From a virus: a DNA stretch of 64,000 nucleotides. A program made the translations under genes and the position numbers. Location: IMG/VR virus record IMGVR_UViG_3300042541_000805, positions 1-64,000 of that record, one strand, 5' to 3'. The stretch's first letter is position 1, and the number at the start of each line of letters is the position of its first letter. The notes under the pieces were generated by a model. That model had not been told where the DNA came from. It saw nothing but the letters and a program-made list of their open reading frames with translations, and did no database searches. Shown here piece by piece: positions 49,301 through 57,019 of the stretch.

Positions 49301-49526
49301 ATGAACCTATTTGACTTTTATCAAAGAGGCTTCTATCACCAAACTCAGCTTTAGGCGTTAATAAAGCATCATAAAGCGTTTTAGCGTTATCTGCATTTGA
49401 TAAGATTTTAGCAAATTCTTCTGGGTTTGATCCTATTTGAGATTTATCAAATAAAGCCCTATTTTGAGTACTTGCAGATGGAGTTACCAACGCATTATAA
49501 AGGGTTTTTAAATTTTCATTATTCAT
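40368..49526 (-). CDS. Giant internal-virion/polyvalent protein with zincin motif (3052 aa)
   Basis: Probably packaged in the capsid and ejected into the cell, like T7 gp16, since it follows gp14- and gp15-like genes. N-terminus: two repeats of about 45 residues (KTLYNALVTP...LFDKSQIGS and KTLYDALLTP...LFDKSQIGS), then two S-x-YAPV-x-GMG motifs and hydrophobic helices (about 150-480). Residues about 760-960: Lys/Glu/Ala coiled coil. A metallopeptidase-type HEVGH lies at 1555-1559. The second half is long helical regions. The C-terminus (about 2800-2990) is rich in membrane-type helices (MIYIATMDIAIGLITAGIETIG). Large multi-domain 'polyvalent' phage proteins with such zincins are known. No transglycosylase motif was found. 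Confidence 0.8.
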   Translation of the reverse strand: MNNENLKTLYNALVTPSASTQNRALFDKSQIGSNPEEFAKILSNADNAKTLYDALLTPKAEFGDRSLFDKSQIGSSVEDFNNIFGLKKKDIGFESSNGSVPSPLASSMYAPVQGMGGKAEKQVKNAPLVSSQYAPVEGMGMAATGGVAEFSKYLYNKLLTGTGSVVAGATDFITQAAPSYVPKEATAIAIRNSVTPYLRKIIGETIGAEQSKEQKKLYDDDFVIGSIGGLAESVPAMLIPGGIGLFAQGYDSGLQSINNSKFANDLSETEKSMFALSVGGVNSMLEKYGLDKVFSKSKAFNAFSDKLTGLIIDRLASQGKKITAKLISQEASNVINTISKKAIKSGIRITDAALIEGLTGGSQEAATIGLEEALNKYKGKAIFDNGSMGSMMGRVIKAAGQEAIGGGFMGGFASVISGDLTDKRTLASVASAPNGAEAIPVMVDEIKKQAESNQITQEEADEALQYINLSATNNFKIPDNISEEKRSEALEILNEKTVLEDALAQEEEKAKGIDPALLAPIQFNIDDIKSQIAERDNQLKSISELSIEKPVEIKKIIDNIDLAQSKLDELNLNPTRENRLERVNLEAQIDFYNDQAFTIENNKEIIYRKTEYGVEKEIDGKITPIDSPLKGIMLFEEAELNKPKGIKLESTLEKGKPLEVVSEKEYNNFVDKGIVTEKRLNDIANKVKEKSKLTEKENAIFTDKTGEINAILAQEVTTPLALTEEQQDKIAEIDAMLAEPDGLTEEEITNLKEEKNAIEISIKPITQGGEQGGIVQRKGTKERQPKAGERKGSTREAEKPKADNRNRPVSSEKKQEVVEVAEKVAEPVAEVVAEPTIEVEQYIPITEKQVSHEKFTKDNAVDYDYDYKTGENGREYEYISKIAVELITDDGDSIGNLIKNIDEEGNVTWNAEDLNGEELSEDGFDTKAEAQKGLVDKWNKIQKREFDKEAKRQAKAAEKEAAKKAKIAEKENPKGLAEKKQEVVEAPIPLSDIEVKYKSDPNSLNKKQFLDLLNQKRERLKRATLNLAKGKLTSEQVKIKKAAILSLENTIADIVNVINKSQGKKLKIAKKEDVAFSKKQYVIEDTESIVDEINKLEGVNIEVDPSESTLSKGKLDIKSIKNRKGLAKQPNIVTIADYKGIPIMVTISDELTTGDVVNPITGNKIDNLNGGNLFPYSKGNTGYAWAYTDTDTATDTLNVAKSIYNNNQELFDKLWADGKLPKNHIPVAVVKMGKSAMSSNEAVIRQIIDNLSDGVIPKENKVNAFNLLEGDIKNQLSVVQKRINKANGDPTPADMASSRGYKKILELLKTVKSFDELLKRSTELDIGTRPLLISRFTSGKADLIPSESKLTVKKDVAKALIGDLPKAEIKRINLGNLIDNLADKSLENVPDKHIISFVGIDISEDKPVIIKTHPNYPAALKGQGLGVLEETSHLASVMPAAYGNIVNKLLTAERKGKKVSGNEMVSAGLPAALNNVVLRNKPIGESPNDLNKIIGYLQLSFPKVQFFTDENTWGDVLDSENVKKFVKENEVVYGLTKDGHVYLNPEFSSLNTPIHEVGHIWIDLLENSNSALFNKGLDLVKGTKEFSDATEMYGDTLKAKKEALAILIGNRGESITDAAKKSKFKEWLVGLYKYIQEKFPSLKNLTPKQVENLTLEEFIDGALKDILGAKEVSFKASKKTKEVLFRKIKDETKKIELTDEQKSRKAIKESPLANDLTQYAYEGIKNKTIKSIDNFKAEIKKKFNLDFGRNTPTELTKIYDDAKVKFLGEKERVSMSFEDYLKDRNISYKQGKAEGRETSKAKMKISDEIFNTAIDYLKSKKIGIVKQNILKGLITKAAKVSSTKNLDLFINKVDSIMAKAEFIEKYITAQKIKKALSTKNKGNATQLIARLKTINLKYLSENDIDNFIDVSKQLLTSKPNMASLVDKINEVLSAEQTSLKEALDRTYNSLGAETADGGKFMNIKEIYQNLNKFVELNLINKDQATEVEVKYAKENLTKSLNKTYDNINEFIDSEQEIESLDDYLSLKRSIKAYNRVLNKINSILPDFKADPILLSEVEGRIEDELSEPIREEIAKFKESIVSDATDIAVDLKDYTLSKQFKEDADVSDDTFTLLSSDLSAFANSVTEDVLNEMSIEEIADFMFYSEQAMEGYVHPEIYDSYNKVATILFKNDITSDLAKVIEGDTAFAKDIKKMDSEYDGAKTKSDLSNIMTTHAKHNVDSFLGMGDVNLYYNNIYQPYGTALARKDFITAKNNTEFVKISNAVDKLKVSVKVKKGVFFGKVVGSLKTSDIGKVVGYDKSMQDVKHAIAILIQQLDYISNLPNAEKAKYKDYAGYVIENKNSFIKNAKSDDATKRIEDLMKDYEKAYDIIKRLDPSVGNENSILHTPEGVEKVINKLGGIDEVLGNYIKVFRKTIKSYESFTEINSIKKGEQYLAAINYAPRQYATGAIGKDITGKDFAESISKGSDAFQNLKKNSSATYSRVGDGLAPRIIDPERILQMHSNDVMMEYSLKGIIENSIDALKLAENKSKSEGEQRFLTACRDSISLMLQTEFIVGQSKGGDKLISTLLNTQNTLLVTNDIRQPSDYLSNLEKVATSEEGAKIMMKFVEEKFGKLTNTYDADYIEELNNRDKAAYEIATQLGGEFLWSEAEKTAGQTSASIQGQMIQGNKAIKTAWADRLIVAQTYLPLFIKNFEKISGTKFDANAYNENPQKYYLDNIREFTKARDEADLFIAKNLISKNPLSKAEYITLIPIINRWKIPRKDKWMRTIFNLTGYNNNDSEVIKALMVDIYKGNGNRNNKSVALAGRISRSVVSQMIYIATMDIAIGLITAGIETIGSAIGERDEEKLLDAKYFVEEYNQFKEQWLTGDAFTQDFLGAITTMSLGRFQNIARPIVALSLFFLKKSGQFSENKKENEAKYNTAIKAGRSANLFLNSYPTQYKIGMVAGVEAASAISGLSYLGGILSSNADIISDMANGKQFDKELGREAVAMQATQTLNLAVLLWNKNYNPRFAGNLNKVSQGFLYEIKAEQYKNRRKDIRKSNEDGFGKDD

Positions 49527-49545
49527 ATCAATATCTATATAGATA

Positions 49546-49553
49546 CAAATATA
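49546..49553 (-). promoter_or_regulatory. -7 box before the giant gene
   Basis: TATATTTG on the minus strand, 19 nt before the ATG at 49526, in the only gap between the ejection genes. Confidence 0.55.
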
Positions 49554-49580
49554 TGATAATTTTTAATGATTTTACTAGCT

Positions 49581-50846
49581 TTATTTTACTGGTTTAAAGC
49601 CTACATTTCCTAATATAGGAGTTGTAGCTTTAGTTGAAGTAGCTTTAGCATTTTCTTTAATAATCTGTACTATAGGCTTCCTATATTTAATTTTATTTTC
49701 TGTATTTTCAAATGTTTTTTCCATTACAGGTTTTAATATCTCATAGTTAACATCTGCATAGCCTCTTTTTGTACCAGATGTTTCAAGTAATCCATTTACA
49801 TTAAATGCATAATCAAAAAACTTACCGACTTTAGGTATTTCTATAACCTTATATTTAGCAAATGTTCCATCTGTATTATATTCTGCTCTTTTAACAACAT
49901 CTTTATTTAAACCATGCTCTACTTTAGACCCTTCAGGTAAGAATTTCATATACATATCCCAAGCTGATTTATCTCCCTCATACATACGTTTTAATAAAGC
50001 ACCTCTTTCTACAGCAGTAGCTACCTGATATGGCTTAATACCAATTTGGTCAAAATAGTTTTCTTGTTTGCTAGTACCTGTAGTTTTAGATTGGTCAGCT
50101 ACACCTATGAAGTATCCAACTAAATCATCTCTATATGCTTTATTTATTTCTTGTATTTTTTCGGTTTCAGATAAATTTTTTGTTTTATCTTTTAAATATT
50201 CTTCATTTCTGCTTATAAATTTCTGAATTGCCTTTCTACCAGTTTCCGTATTTGCTATAGCATTTATATAATTATCTGCTGCGACAATAATTTTAGGCAT
50301 TAAATTAGCAGTATTCTTATATGTAACATTACCAATTTCCTCAGTAACACTCTTACTAGCAAATCCTTTTTTGATATCTAATTCGTAATCTTGATCATCA
50401 ATACGTTTAAGTCTATTAAAATCAATTCCCCCTAATTTACTTGTAGGAGTTGCAATAATTTCATCAATATAAGCTGAACTTTTAGGGTCAAAATCTTTTT
50501 CAAATCTTCTTCTTAATAATGGAACATCATATTGTTCTTTAGCTGATTTTGAAATATTAACGAATGCATTTAATTCATTTAACTTTCTAGCTACTTCTGT
50601 TTGACCCTCAATGCTTTGTAAATCAGCTTTTGAGCCATAATTTATAAGATCATTATATTTTTCTTTAAATATATTTACATCACCCTGTCTTAAATTAGAT
50701 GAGTCAATCTTAGCCATTTGATTAATAAAGCCAGCTTCTCTTTTATCCTGATCAAATTTTTCTTTAGCCATAAGATTACCAGCCATAGAAATTAGCTTAT
50801 CATTATTTATAATCGTTGCTGGTGCTTGTAATGAATCGAATACCAT
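49581..50846 (-). CDS. Internal virion protein, gp15-like position (421 aa)
   Basis: Mostly helical and charged (MAKEKFDQDKREAGFINQMAK; YLKDKTKNLSETEKIQEINK), with no membrane segment. The likely start is MVFDSLQAP (7 nt after the upstream stop); an ATG 42 nt earlier would overlap that gene and add an unrelated leader. The order small Ala-rich, medium and giant protein matches the gp14-gp15-gp16 ejection set of T7-like phages; the identity is by position and composition. Confidence 0.65.
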   Translation of the reverse strand: MVFDSLQAPATIINNDKLISMAGNLMAKEKFDQDKREAGFINQMAKIDSSNLRQGDVNIFKEKYNDLINYGSKADLQSIEGQTEVARKLNELNAFVNISKSAKEQYDVPLLRRRFEKDFDPKSSAYIDEIIATPTSKLGGIDFNRLKRIDDQDYELDIKKGFASKSVTEEIGNVTYKNTANLMPKIIVAADNYINAIANTETGRKAIQKFISRNEEYLKDKTKNLSETEKIQEINKAYRDDLVGYFIGVADQSKTTGTSKQENYFDQIGIKPYQVATAVERGALLKRMYEGDKSAWDMYMKFLPEGSKVEHGLNKDVVKRAEYNTDGTFAKYKVIEIPKVGKFFDYAFNVNGLLETSGTKRGYADVNYEILKPVMEKTFENTENKIKYRKPIVQIIKENAKATSTKATTPILGNVGFKPVK

Positions 50847-50853
50847 AGTTATA

Positions 50854-51579
50854 TTAATAATTGTACATAGTGTTATAAGCAGTTTCATTTAAACCTTGGC
50901 TAGGACTAATTTGATTACTCATCATACCAAAACCCATATTAAATGAAGATGGTCTTAATCCCATCGTATTAGGTGCACTAGGAGGTAAAGGACTCATTGT
51001 TTCTAATTGATCTATACCATTTTTTTCTCCAAATGTAGTAGCATTTTTACCTAAACCATAATATTGTTTCATCATATCATTCATACTATATGCTTGACCT
51101 GCTCCAACAATATTCTGTATACCTGCACTCATTAATGCAGAGTTAGCTTGTGCTCTTCTTAAATAATCTTGTTGTTGAATAGCAAACTGCTTATCTTTAG
51201 CACCTGCAATAGCGGCTCTAGCATTAGCAACCTGAAGGTCACCTCTAAGTCTTGCATCAGCATCCATAGCAGCTAATTTATTAGCCTGATCTGCTTGTGC
51301 TTGTGCTAATCCAGATACACCTGTAGCAACCATATTTCTATCTTGCAACTTAGTTAAGCCTGCCGCAGTACCACGAGCCATTTGCTGTTCTGCCAATTGC
51401 CTAGAAGCAGATGGTAATCCACCAGCAGCTCTCATTTGAGCAGCAGCTAAATTTTGTTGATACTCACCCGGCATTGTATATTGCGGGGCTTTATTTTTAG
51501 AAGCAGCCATTAGACCTCCAATTCCTTGGATAGCTCCTAATCCTGCTTGTACTCCTAATAAGGCTAATGGTAAAGGCAT
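50854..51579 (-). CDS. Internal virion protein, gp14-like (241 aa)
   Basis: Hydrophobic N-terminus (PLPLALLGVQAGLGAIQGIGG), then an Ala/Gln-rich helical body (LAAAQMRAAGGLPSASRQLA; QANKLAAMDADARLRGDLQV) and a Met/Pro-rich tail. This composition is typical of small podovirus ejection proteins that form the outer-membrane channel. First gene of the ejection unit. Confidence 0.7.
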   Translation of the reverse strand: MPLPLALLGVQAGLGAIQGIGGLMAASKNKAPQYTMPGEYQQNLAAAQMRAAGGLPSASRQLAEQQMARGTAAGLTKLQDRNMVATGVSGLAQAQADQANKLAAMDADARLRGDLQVANARAAIAGAKDKQFAIQQQDYLRRAQANSALMSAGIQNIVGAGQAYSMNDMMKQYYGLGKNATTFGEKNGIDQLETMSPLPPSAPNTMGLRPSSFNMGFGMMSNQISPSQGLNETAYNTMYNY

Positions 51580-51598
51580 AGTTATTTAAATAATATTA

Positions 51599-51606
51599 CA
51601 AATATA
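51599..51606 (-). promoter_or_regulatory. -7 box of the ejection unit
   Basis: TATATTTG on the minus strand, 19 nt before the ATG at 51579. Confidence 0.6.
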
Positions 51607-51627
51607 ATCAATTTTATTGGATAGCGT

Positions 51628-54600
51628 TTATTTAGATACTACAAAACCAACCGATGTTGAGTATAGCCCAATATCGTCTGTAGAACCATTTGTTAATGTT
51701 GTTTTAATCCAAACACCCTTTAGTGTATCTCCGTTAAGCAGAGGGTCTGTTACAGGTGTTGTTGTATCTCTCCAAAATCTTGAAAGATAGATACCTTCCA
51801 TTTTTTCAAAGTCAGAAACAATTAAGTTACTTAGTTGACCTAACGAAGTGGTTATATAAGGAACAGCCCAAATAGATGGGTCTACACCTGTATATATACC
51901 ATCGTATCTATCAGCAGGCAACATTGCTGCCTCTTGTGTTATATTTAAGTATGACTTAGTCATCTCTGGTGCTATTGCAGAAACATACTCTATTGAACGA
52001 ACTGCTTGATTTCCATAGAATAAATTCCTAGTATTATTATTGTTATGCCTCCACATTTTAGCATTAATGCTTGTCCAAGAGAATAATTCTCCAAAAACTC
52101 CAACAATACAACTAGGGTATATTTCAAGTTTACTTGTCCATCCACTTACCACCTCATTAAATACAATAGATGGGTAAACAATAGGGTCTTCCCCTTGTGA
52201 TAAAACTTCAGGGCATAAAACATATAAACTATTATCTTCATCCCAAGCACCATAAAATCTAGGCTTTTGAGTTGTTAATGTTAAATTAGCATCTTTATAA
52301 GTATTAAACATATCTGTAAAGTATGACTTCATACTCATATCAGAAATCTTAATAATCCCATTACCTCCTATTTTACAAACTGCATTATTCTTAATGTCAA
52401 CAAAATATTTATTAAATTGGTTGTATGCAAATGACTCAGGGTTATTATTAATACCACCTACATAGTCATAGTATCTACAATCGTTTAGTAATGTGTTAGA
52501 TAAGATAAGACTTGATGAACCATCTTGGTTATAAACCATTTGTCTATTTACAGGAATTGTACCTGTTTTATTTTCTTGGAAGTTGTAAAGCATAAATCCA
52601 TCTAAATGGAATAGTTTTATAGCCCCAAATGTTTGGTCATAATCTTTAAATGAAGTAGCGTATACTCTATTGATATTATTTACATTAGAATCTGCATAGT
52701 ATGCATCTGAATGATATGCTGTAGCTTTTCTAAACAATTGCCTTGCATCCTGATCAAATGCATTTGCACGACCTATATTAGATGTTTTAACAGGATATCT
52801 ATCTGATTGGTAATCTGATTCTAATATAGTAATACTACCTAATGCTACTGGAGTTAAATAAGTCGGAGCAGGTTTATTAACTAATAATTGTGTTGATTTA
52901 TACCATACATCTCCCTCAACAGATTGCATTACCAATGGAATATCTAATGGGCTTAAAGATGATTGCGTTTGGTCTACTCCTGATTTGTTATCAGGGATAT
53001 GGTATCTTGTAGATAATCCAACATCGCCAATAGTTCCACCCATTGCAATTTCATAGAATAATTCATTTTCTGCATTTAATACAGTATATAAATTAGGTCT
53101 ATAAACCTCAATAATAACACCTTTAAAAGCATCTTCATTATCTGTTGGAAATGTTGTTGGCAAAGGAATTTTTAAACTACCATTTGTATTTACTCCCAAT
53201 ATTGGCAAATCCTCATGACTTGTAATATAAGTACCATTTGCATATCTAATAAACCTAAGCCTATCTCCTTCTGCAAACTCATAAGATAACTTAGATCCTG
53301 TTAGATTATTATAATCAGGTAAATTAGATAATGCATTGTTAAAATTCAATTCAAATATAATACCATTAGTAGCAACATTATTAACAGTAAACTGCAAGAA
53401 TGAATTTACTATTCTTCTTTTAGTTCTTAATATTTGAAATCTTTCAGCCCATACAGGCGGTCTAGATTTAACTGTAATTACAGCATTAGGTATTCCTTTT
53501 TCTGGTGCAAATGGCACACTTACCTCACATAATTGATTCGTTACAACTGTTGAAAGTTTACCTGTTCTATCTAAATATTCAATAGCATATCTATATGAGT
53601 CGCCATTTTTAAGCCCATTTTTAATAAAACCTCCCGATGTTAATACACTTGCACTAGCTACTAAAGATTTTTCTACTACATCTCTCTCTTGGTTTGTTGC
53701 AAATATCTTTATAGAATAAGGATCACCAATTGTTTGGTATGAAACAATACCAATATTATTAATATTAATTTTTGCTGTTAACCCAAGAATACAATCATTT
53801 AGGGTATCCCCTTGCTTAGAGTCATAATTATAAAAAAACTTTTCACCTTGATATGTTATATTTACTAAAAATAAAGTTCCTTCTGGGATTACAGCATTTA
53901 TTAGAGCTCCTGAAAATGTAATATTAGACCCACTATTTGTATATACAGTTCCTGTAATAGCAGGATCTATTGAACCTGTTACCTCTTCATCAACCAAATT
54001 ATTATATCTAGGTAAAATAATAATAACATTATTATGTGGTCTATATATTTTTAAATTTGGGTTTGATAACAAAAAGTTAATATAAACAGTATTATCTAAA
54101 TCAGAAAATGAAGCTGGAGGAAGAGTAAAACCAGCTCCATTGCCTGAAGGTATTTCTGAAAATGATACTGAATAAGGTATTAGTAGCGTATTACCATAAG
54201 TTCTATATACTGCCATTTGTGCAACAGTAGCACTTGTTGTTATTGTAACGCTATTTGGGGTAGCTGTATTATTAATAGATGCTAACATATCTATTACAGG
54301 TAAATCATACCCTTCTGTAACACCACCATATACTACATTTGAACCATTAACTAGTTCTTGTGCTTCTGATTTTAATGGAACCCTATCATATTCTAAATTT
54401 GATTCAGCAACATCTAGAGCAATTAATTGTCTATTATTACTAAATAAATAATTATTGTAAGTAGATATACTAATTGTAGGTATTGATGATAATGTAATTT
54501 GTTGTGTTTTTGCTGTTTCTGCTACTGGAACATATTCTGTTACAGTAAATAAAAACCCTGCATTACCAACAAAATAAATAATATTAGTATTAGGCTCCAC

Positions 54601-55623
54601 ATAAATTGACATATTACCACTAGTAACATTTTCGGTAAAATTAAACTGTGTAACTAAATCTAATGCAGCAGCATATAATCCAATTGTAGATGTTGTTGTT
54701 TTTGTAACATAACCACTACCAGTATCAACTCTTAATGTAACTCCATTTTCACTTGCTGTTAATATTTGAACAGCTACTTTAACATAATTCTTTTGTACAT
54801 CTGTATCAATAATATCACATATACCAAAATCTCCACTATTCCCTAATCTTGAAGCTAACTCAACACGTTTAATTTCAGTATTAGGAATTAAATATTTGAA
54901 GTTTAATGCGTTATTAATATAATTTGGTTGAGTTTGTTCTGTACTTGGGAAAAATAAATCACCCATTGTAGATATCTCAGATATAGGAGAAAATGTAGAC
55001 TTAGTATTATCTTGATAAACGTATCTATATTTAAATTGAAAAAAGTTTCCTCTAATATTATTCCCAGAAAATGTAAAATTAGTTATAGGCGTAACATCTT
55101 TAGGTTCTTCTAAAGGAGGTTGTTTAGCTGCTAAAATCTGCAACTCTGTAGTTAACTCTCCTGCCTTAGCTCTAACAATATCAATATTCCTAGGCTCATT
55201 AATAGTATCTGTATATAATAGATATTTACCATCAACAACATTAGCCCCTGTGATACGCATTGTATCGGTGAATTTTAATATGCTACTTTTTATAACTTGA
55301 GTTACAACTCTTGTTTGAACATCTACTTCATAGATTGCGTGATTAGATGTACTAGTTGAACAACTAACAAAATAATATATTTTATAGTTAGGTAAATCAA
55401 CACACTTACCTATTACCTTTTTAGCAGCTACTGTTGAATAAGATGTAGTTACTTCTGTGGTGCCTTTAAAGCCCTTTACAAGACCTATACCACTATCGAT
55501 GGCACTTAGTATTAAACAATTGTATGCATCGCTGTAATCGCCTCTAAACTTATCTAGAGAGAACAAGCGTTCATCAATATCCGAGTTTAATCGACCAGTA
55601 AAGTTTTTTCTATCTGTATTCAT
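51628..55623 (-). CDS. Large tail (nozzle/tubular B-like) protein (1331 aa)
   Basis: Begins MNTDRKNFTGRLNSDIDERL and has YKIYYFVSCST, then LLYTDTINEPRNIDI, a pattern ('Y.TD..NEPR.I') I recall from large tail proteins of Bacteroidota podoviruses, including crAss-like phages. It is beta-rich throughout with a C-terminal WRDTTTPVTDPLLNGDTLKG part. The size and place after three connector genes fit the tail nozzle (P22 gp10/T7 gp12 type). It lies 2 nt after its neighbour. Confidence 0.75.
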   Translation of the reverse strand: MNTDRKNFTGRLNSDIDERLFSLDKFRGDYSDAYNCLILSAIDSGIGLVKGFKGTTEVTTSYSTVAAKKVIGKCVDLPNYKIYYFVSCSTSTSNHAIYEVDVQTRVVTQVIKSSILKFTDTMRITGANVVDGKYLLYTDTINEPRNIDIVRAKAGELTTELQILAAKQPPLEEPKDVTPITNFTFSGNNIRGNFFQFKYRYVYQDNTKSTFSPISEISTMGDLFFPSTEQTQPNYINNALNFKYLIPNTEIKRVELASRLGNSGDFGICDIIDTDVQKNYVKVAVQILTASENGVTLRVDTGSGYVTKTTTSTIGLYAAALDLVTQFNFTENVTSGNMSIYVEPNTNIIYFVGNAGFLFTVTEYVPVAETAKTQQITLSSIPTISISTYNNYLFSNNRQLIALDVAESNLEYDRVPLKSEAQELVNGSNVVYGGVTEGYDLPVIDMLASINNTATPNSVTITTSATVAQMAVYRTYGNTLLIPYSVSFSEIPSGNGAGFTLPPASFSDLDNTVYINFLLSNPNLKIYRPHNNVIIILPRYNNLVDEEVTGSIDPAITGTVYTNSGSNITFSGALINAVIPEGTLFLVNITYQGEKFFYNYDSKQGDTLNDCILGLTAKININNIGIVSYQTIGDPYSIKIFATNQERDVVEKSLVASASVLTSGGFIKNGLKNGDSYRYAIEYLDRTGKLSTVVTNQLCEVSVPFAPEKGIPNAVITVKSRPPVWAERFQILRTKRRIVNSFLQFTVNNVATNGIIFELNFNNALSNLPDYNNLTGSKLSYEFAEGDRLRFIRYANGTYITSHEDLPILGVNTNGSLKIPLPTTFPTDNEDAFKGVIIEVYRPNLYTVLNAENELFYEIAMGGTIGDVGLSTRYHIPDNKSGVDQTQSSLSPLDIPLVMQSVEGDVWYKSTQLLVNKPAPTYLTPVALGSITILESDYQSDRYPVKTSNIGRANAFDQDARQLFRKATAYHSDAYYADSNVNNINRVYATSFKDYDQTFGAIKLFHLDGFMLYNFQENKTGTIPVNRQMVYNQDGSSSLILSNTLLNDCRYYDYVGGINNNPESFAYNQFNKYFVDIKNNAVCKIGGNGIIKISDMSMKSYFTDMFNTYKDANLTLTTQKPRFYGAWDEDNSLYVLCPEVLSQGEDPIVYPSIVFNEVVSGWTSKLEIYPSCIVGVFGELFSWTSINAKMWRHNNNNTRNLFYGNQAVRSIEYVSAIAPEMTKSYLNITQEAAMLPADRYDGIYTGVDPSIWAVPYITTSLGQLSNLIVSDFEKMEGIYLSRFWRDTTTPVTDPLLNGDTLKGVWIKTTLTNGSTDDIGLYSTSVGFVVSK

Positions 55624-55625
55624 TA

Positions 55626-56390
55626 TTACAATTTAGGAGCCATGTACACACTTCTTCTTGATGTATCGTAAGCATCACCAATTCTAAATGGCTTCATACG
55701 ATTACGAGCAACTCTTTTTTGGTTATAATATTCTTGTCTTGCTCTCATCTTTTCATTAGCAGGAGTATCCTTTCTTTTAGAAACTGCTTTCCAATAGATA
55801 TAATCTTCTAATGCTTGTTGGCAAAAAATATGGATGCTATGTGTATCACACTCACAAGCTAACGGATCTACAACGTATTCTAATATAACATCAGACTTAG
55901 TAAACTCCGAGCCTAATACAATTAAACCATTTTCTTCGTCAATATTAAACTGAGCCACATCTGCAACTGAACCTCCTAAACCAAATAAATTATAGTTCAT
56001 TCCTTCAGTCCAATAGTTATGGTAGTCAGGTGATTCTAATCTAGTAAATCCTCCTTCAATAAATGTTCCGGGAGATACAACTCTATTAGTATTTGTATCG
56101 TTATATAATGTGATTGATTTATTTAAAGCTAAAGTATAAACTTTACCATCGTGAGTTAAAATACCAACCTTAGACCAATTAATATAGTCTGTTGGTAATG
56201 TAACCGTATTATTAGCGTTCTTAGCAAGAAGCACAGTTTTAACATTACCTGCAACGTCAAACCATAGCTCCCTTAATCCAGTTACTCCAATTTGGTATAA
56301 TCTAGCATAATCTCTATCGTCAGAATCAATCTGATTCATTACAGAGTTTACTATATAATTAAGGTCTACGTATTTTCCTGCTATACTCAT
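55626..56390 (-). CDS. Head-tail connector/tail tubular A-like protein (254 aa)
   Basis: Has LYQIGVTGLRELWFDVAGNV, then VTLPTDYINWSKVGIL, a layout seen in connector proteins of Bacteroidota podoviruses. The C-terminus is basic (RARQEYYNQKRVARNRMKPF). Spacing to both neighbours is 2 nt, so this is a tight morphogenesis operon. Confidence 0.65.
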   Translation of the reverse strand: MSIAGKYVDLNYIVNSVMNQIDSDDRDYARLYQIGVTGLRELWFDVAGNVKTVLLAKNANNTVTLPTDYINWSKVGILTHDGKVYTLALNKSITLYNDTNTNRVVSPGTFIEGGFTRLESPDYHNYWTEGMNYNLFGLGGSVADVAQFNIDEENGLIVLGSEFTKSDVILEYVVDPLACECDTHSIHIFCQQALEDYIYWKAVSKRKDTPANEKMRARQEYYNQKRVARNRMKPFRIGDAYDTSRRSVYMAPKL

Positions 56391-56392
56391 TA

Positions 56393-57019
56393 TTATCGAT
56401 TAATTGAATCTACACCATCTAAAACTTTATCTTGAGGAATATTTCTTTCTCCCAATAATTTTTTAAGAACAATTTCAATTACTTGTTCTTCCATATCTTT
56501 AGGCATCATTAACTCATCTGACATTATATTTGAGCTGTATGCTACCATTCTAATTACAACAGTAACCAAATCTGCCGTAGCACCATCAAAGTATATTCTA
56601 CCATTTTCTTCCCATCCAACAATTCTATTTGGGATAGGTGTTAAGTTTTTATAAATAGATTTCTTGTTACCTTGTAAAATAATTACAGGTGTAACTGATT
56701 TATTTAATGGTTTTAATATTTCTATAATACCTCTATTTTTAGGCAATCCAATTGGATCAGCTGGTAATACGCAATATTTAAGACCTAATGTAGGATCTGT
56801 GTCTATTGTATTCCCTGTGAATGTAGAAACGAACTGATCGTTTACATAAGAAGTACCTTCAAATTTATAATTTTCTGTATAGTTTACTTTTGCTAAAAAA
56901 GCAATAGCTGAATTAACATGAAGACCAACTTCACGAATATCAATTGAAGCATCATTAGGTGGCGTACCATTGTATGCTAATCTAAGTATTCTTTCTGATA
57001 ATTCTCCTCTTGTAGCCAT
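56393..57019 (-). CDS. Head-tail connector/ring protein (208 aa)
   Basis: MATRGELSERILRLAYNGTP, then DIREVGLHVNSAIAFLAKVN at the N-terminus (helical), a beta-rich middle (YCVLPADPIGLPKNRG) and a helical end. AAGGAG lies 5 bases before ATG. One-base overlap with the upstream gene. Identity by position and style. Confidence 0.6.
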   Translation of the reverse strand: MATRGELSERILRLAYNGTPPNDASIDIREVGLHVNSAIAFLAKVNYTENYKFEGTSYVNDQFVSTFTGNTIDTDPTLGLKYCVLPADPIGLPKNRGIIEILKPLNKSVTPVIILQGNKKSIYKNLTPIPNRIVGWEENGRIYFDGATADLVTVVIRMVAYSSNIMSDELMMPKDMEEQVIEIVLKKLLGERNIPQDKVLDGVDSINR

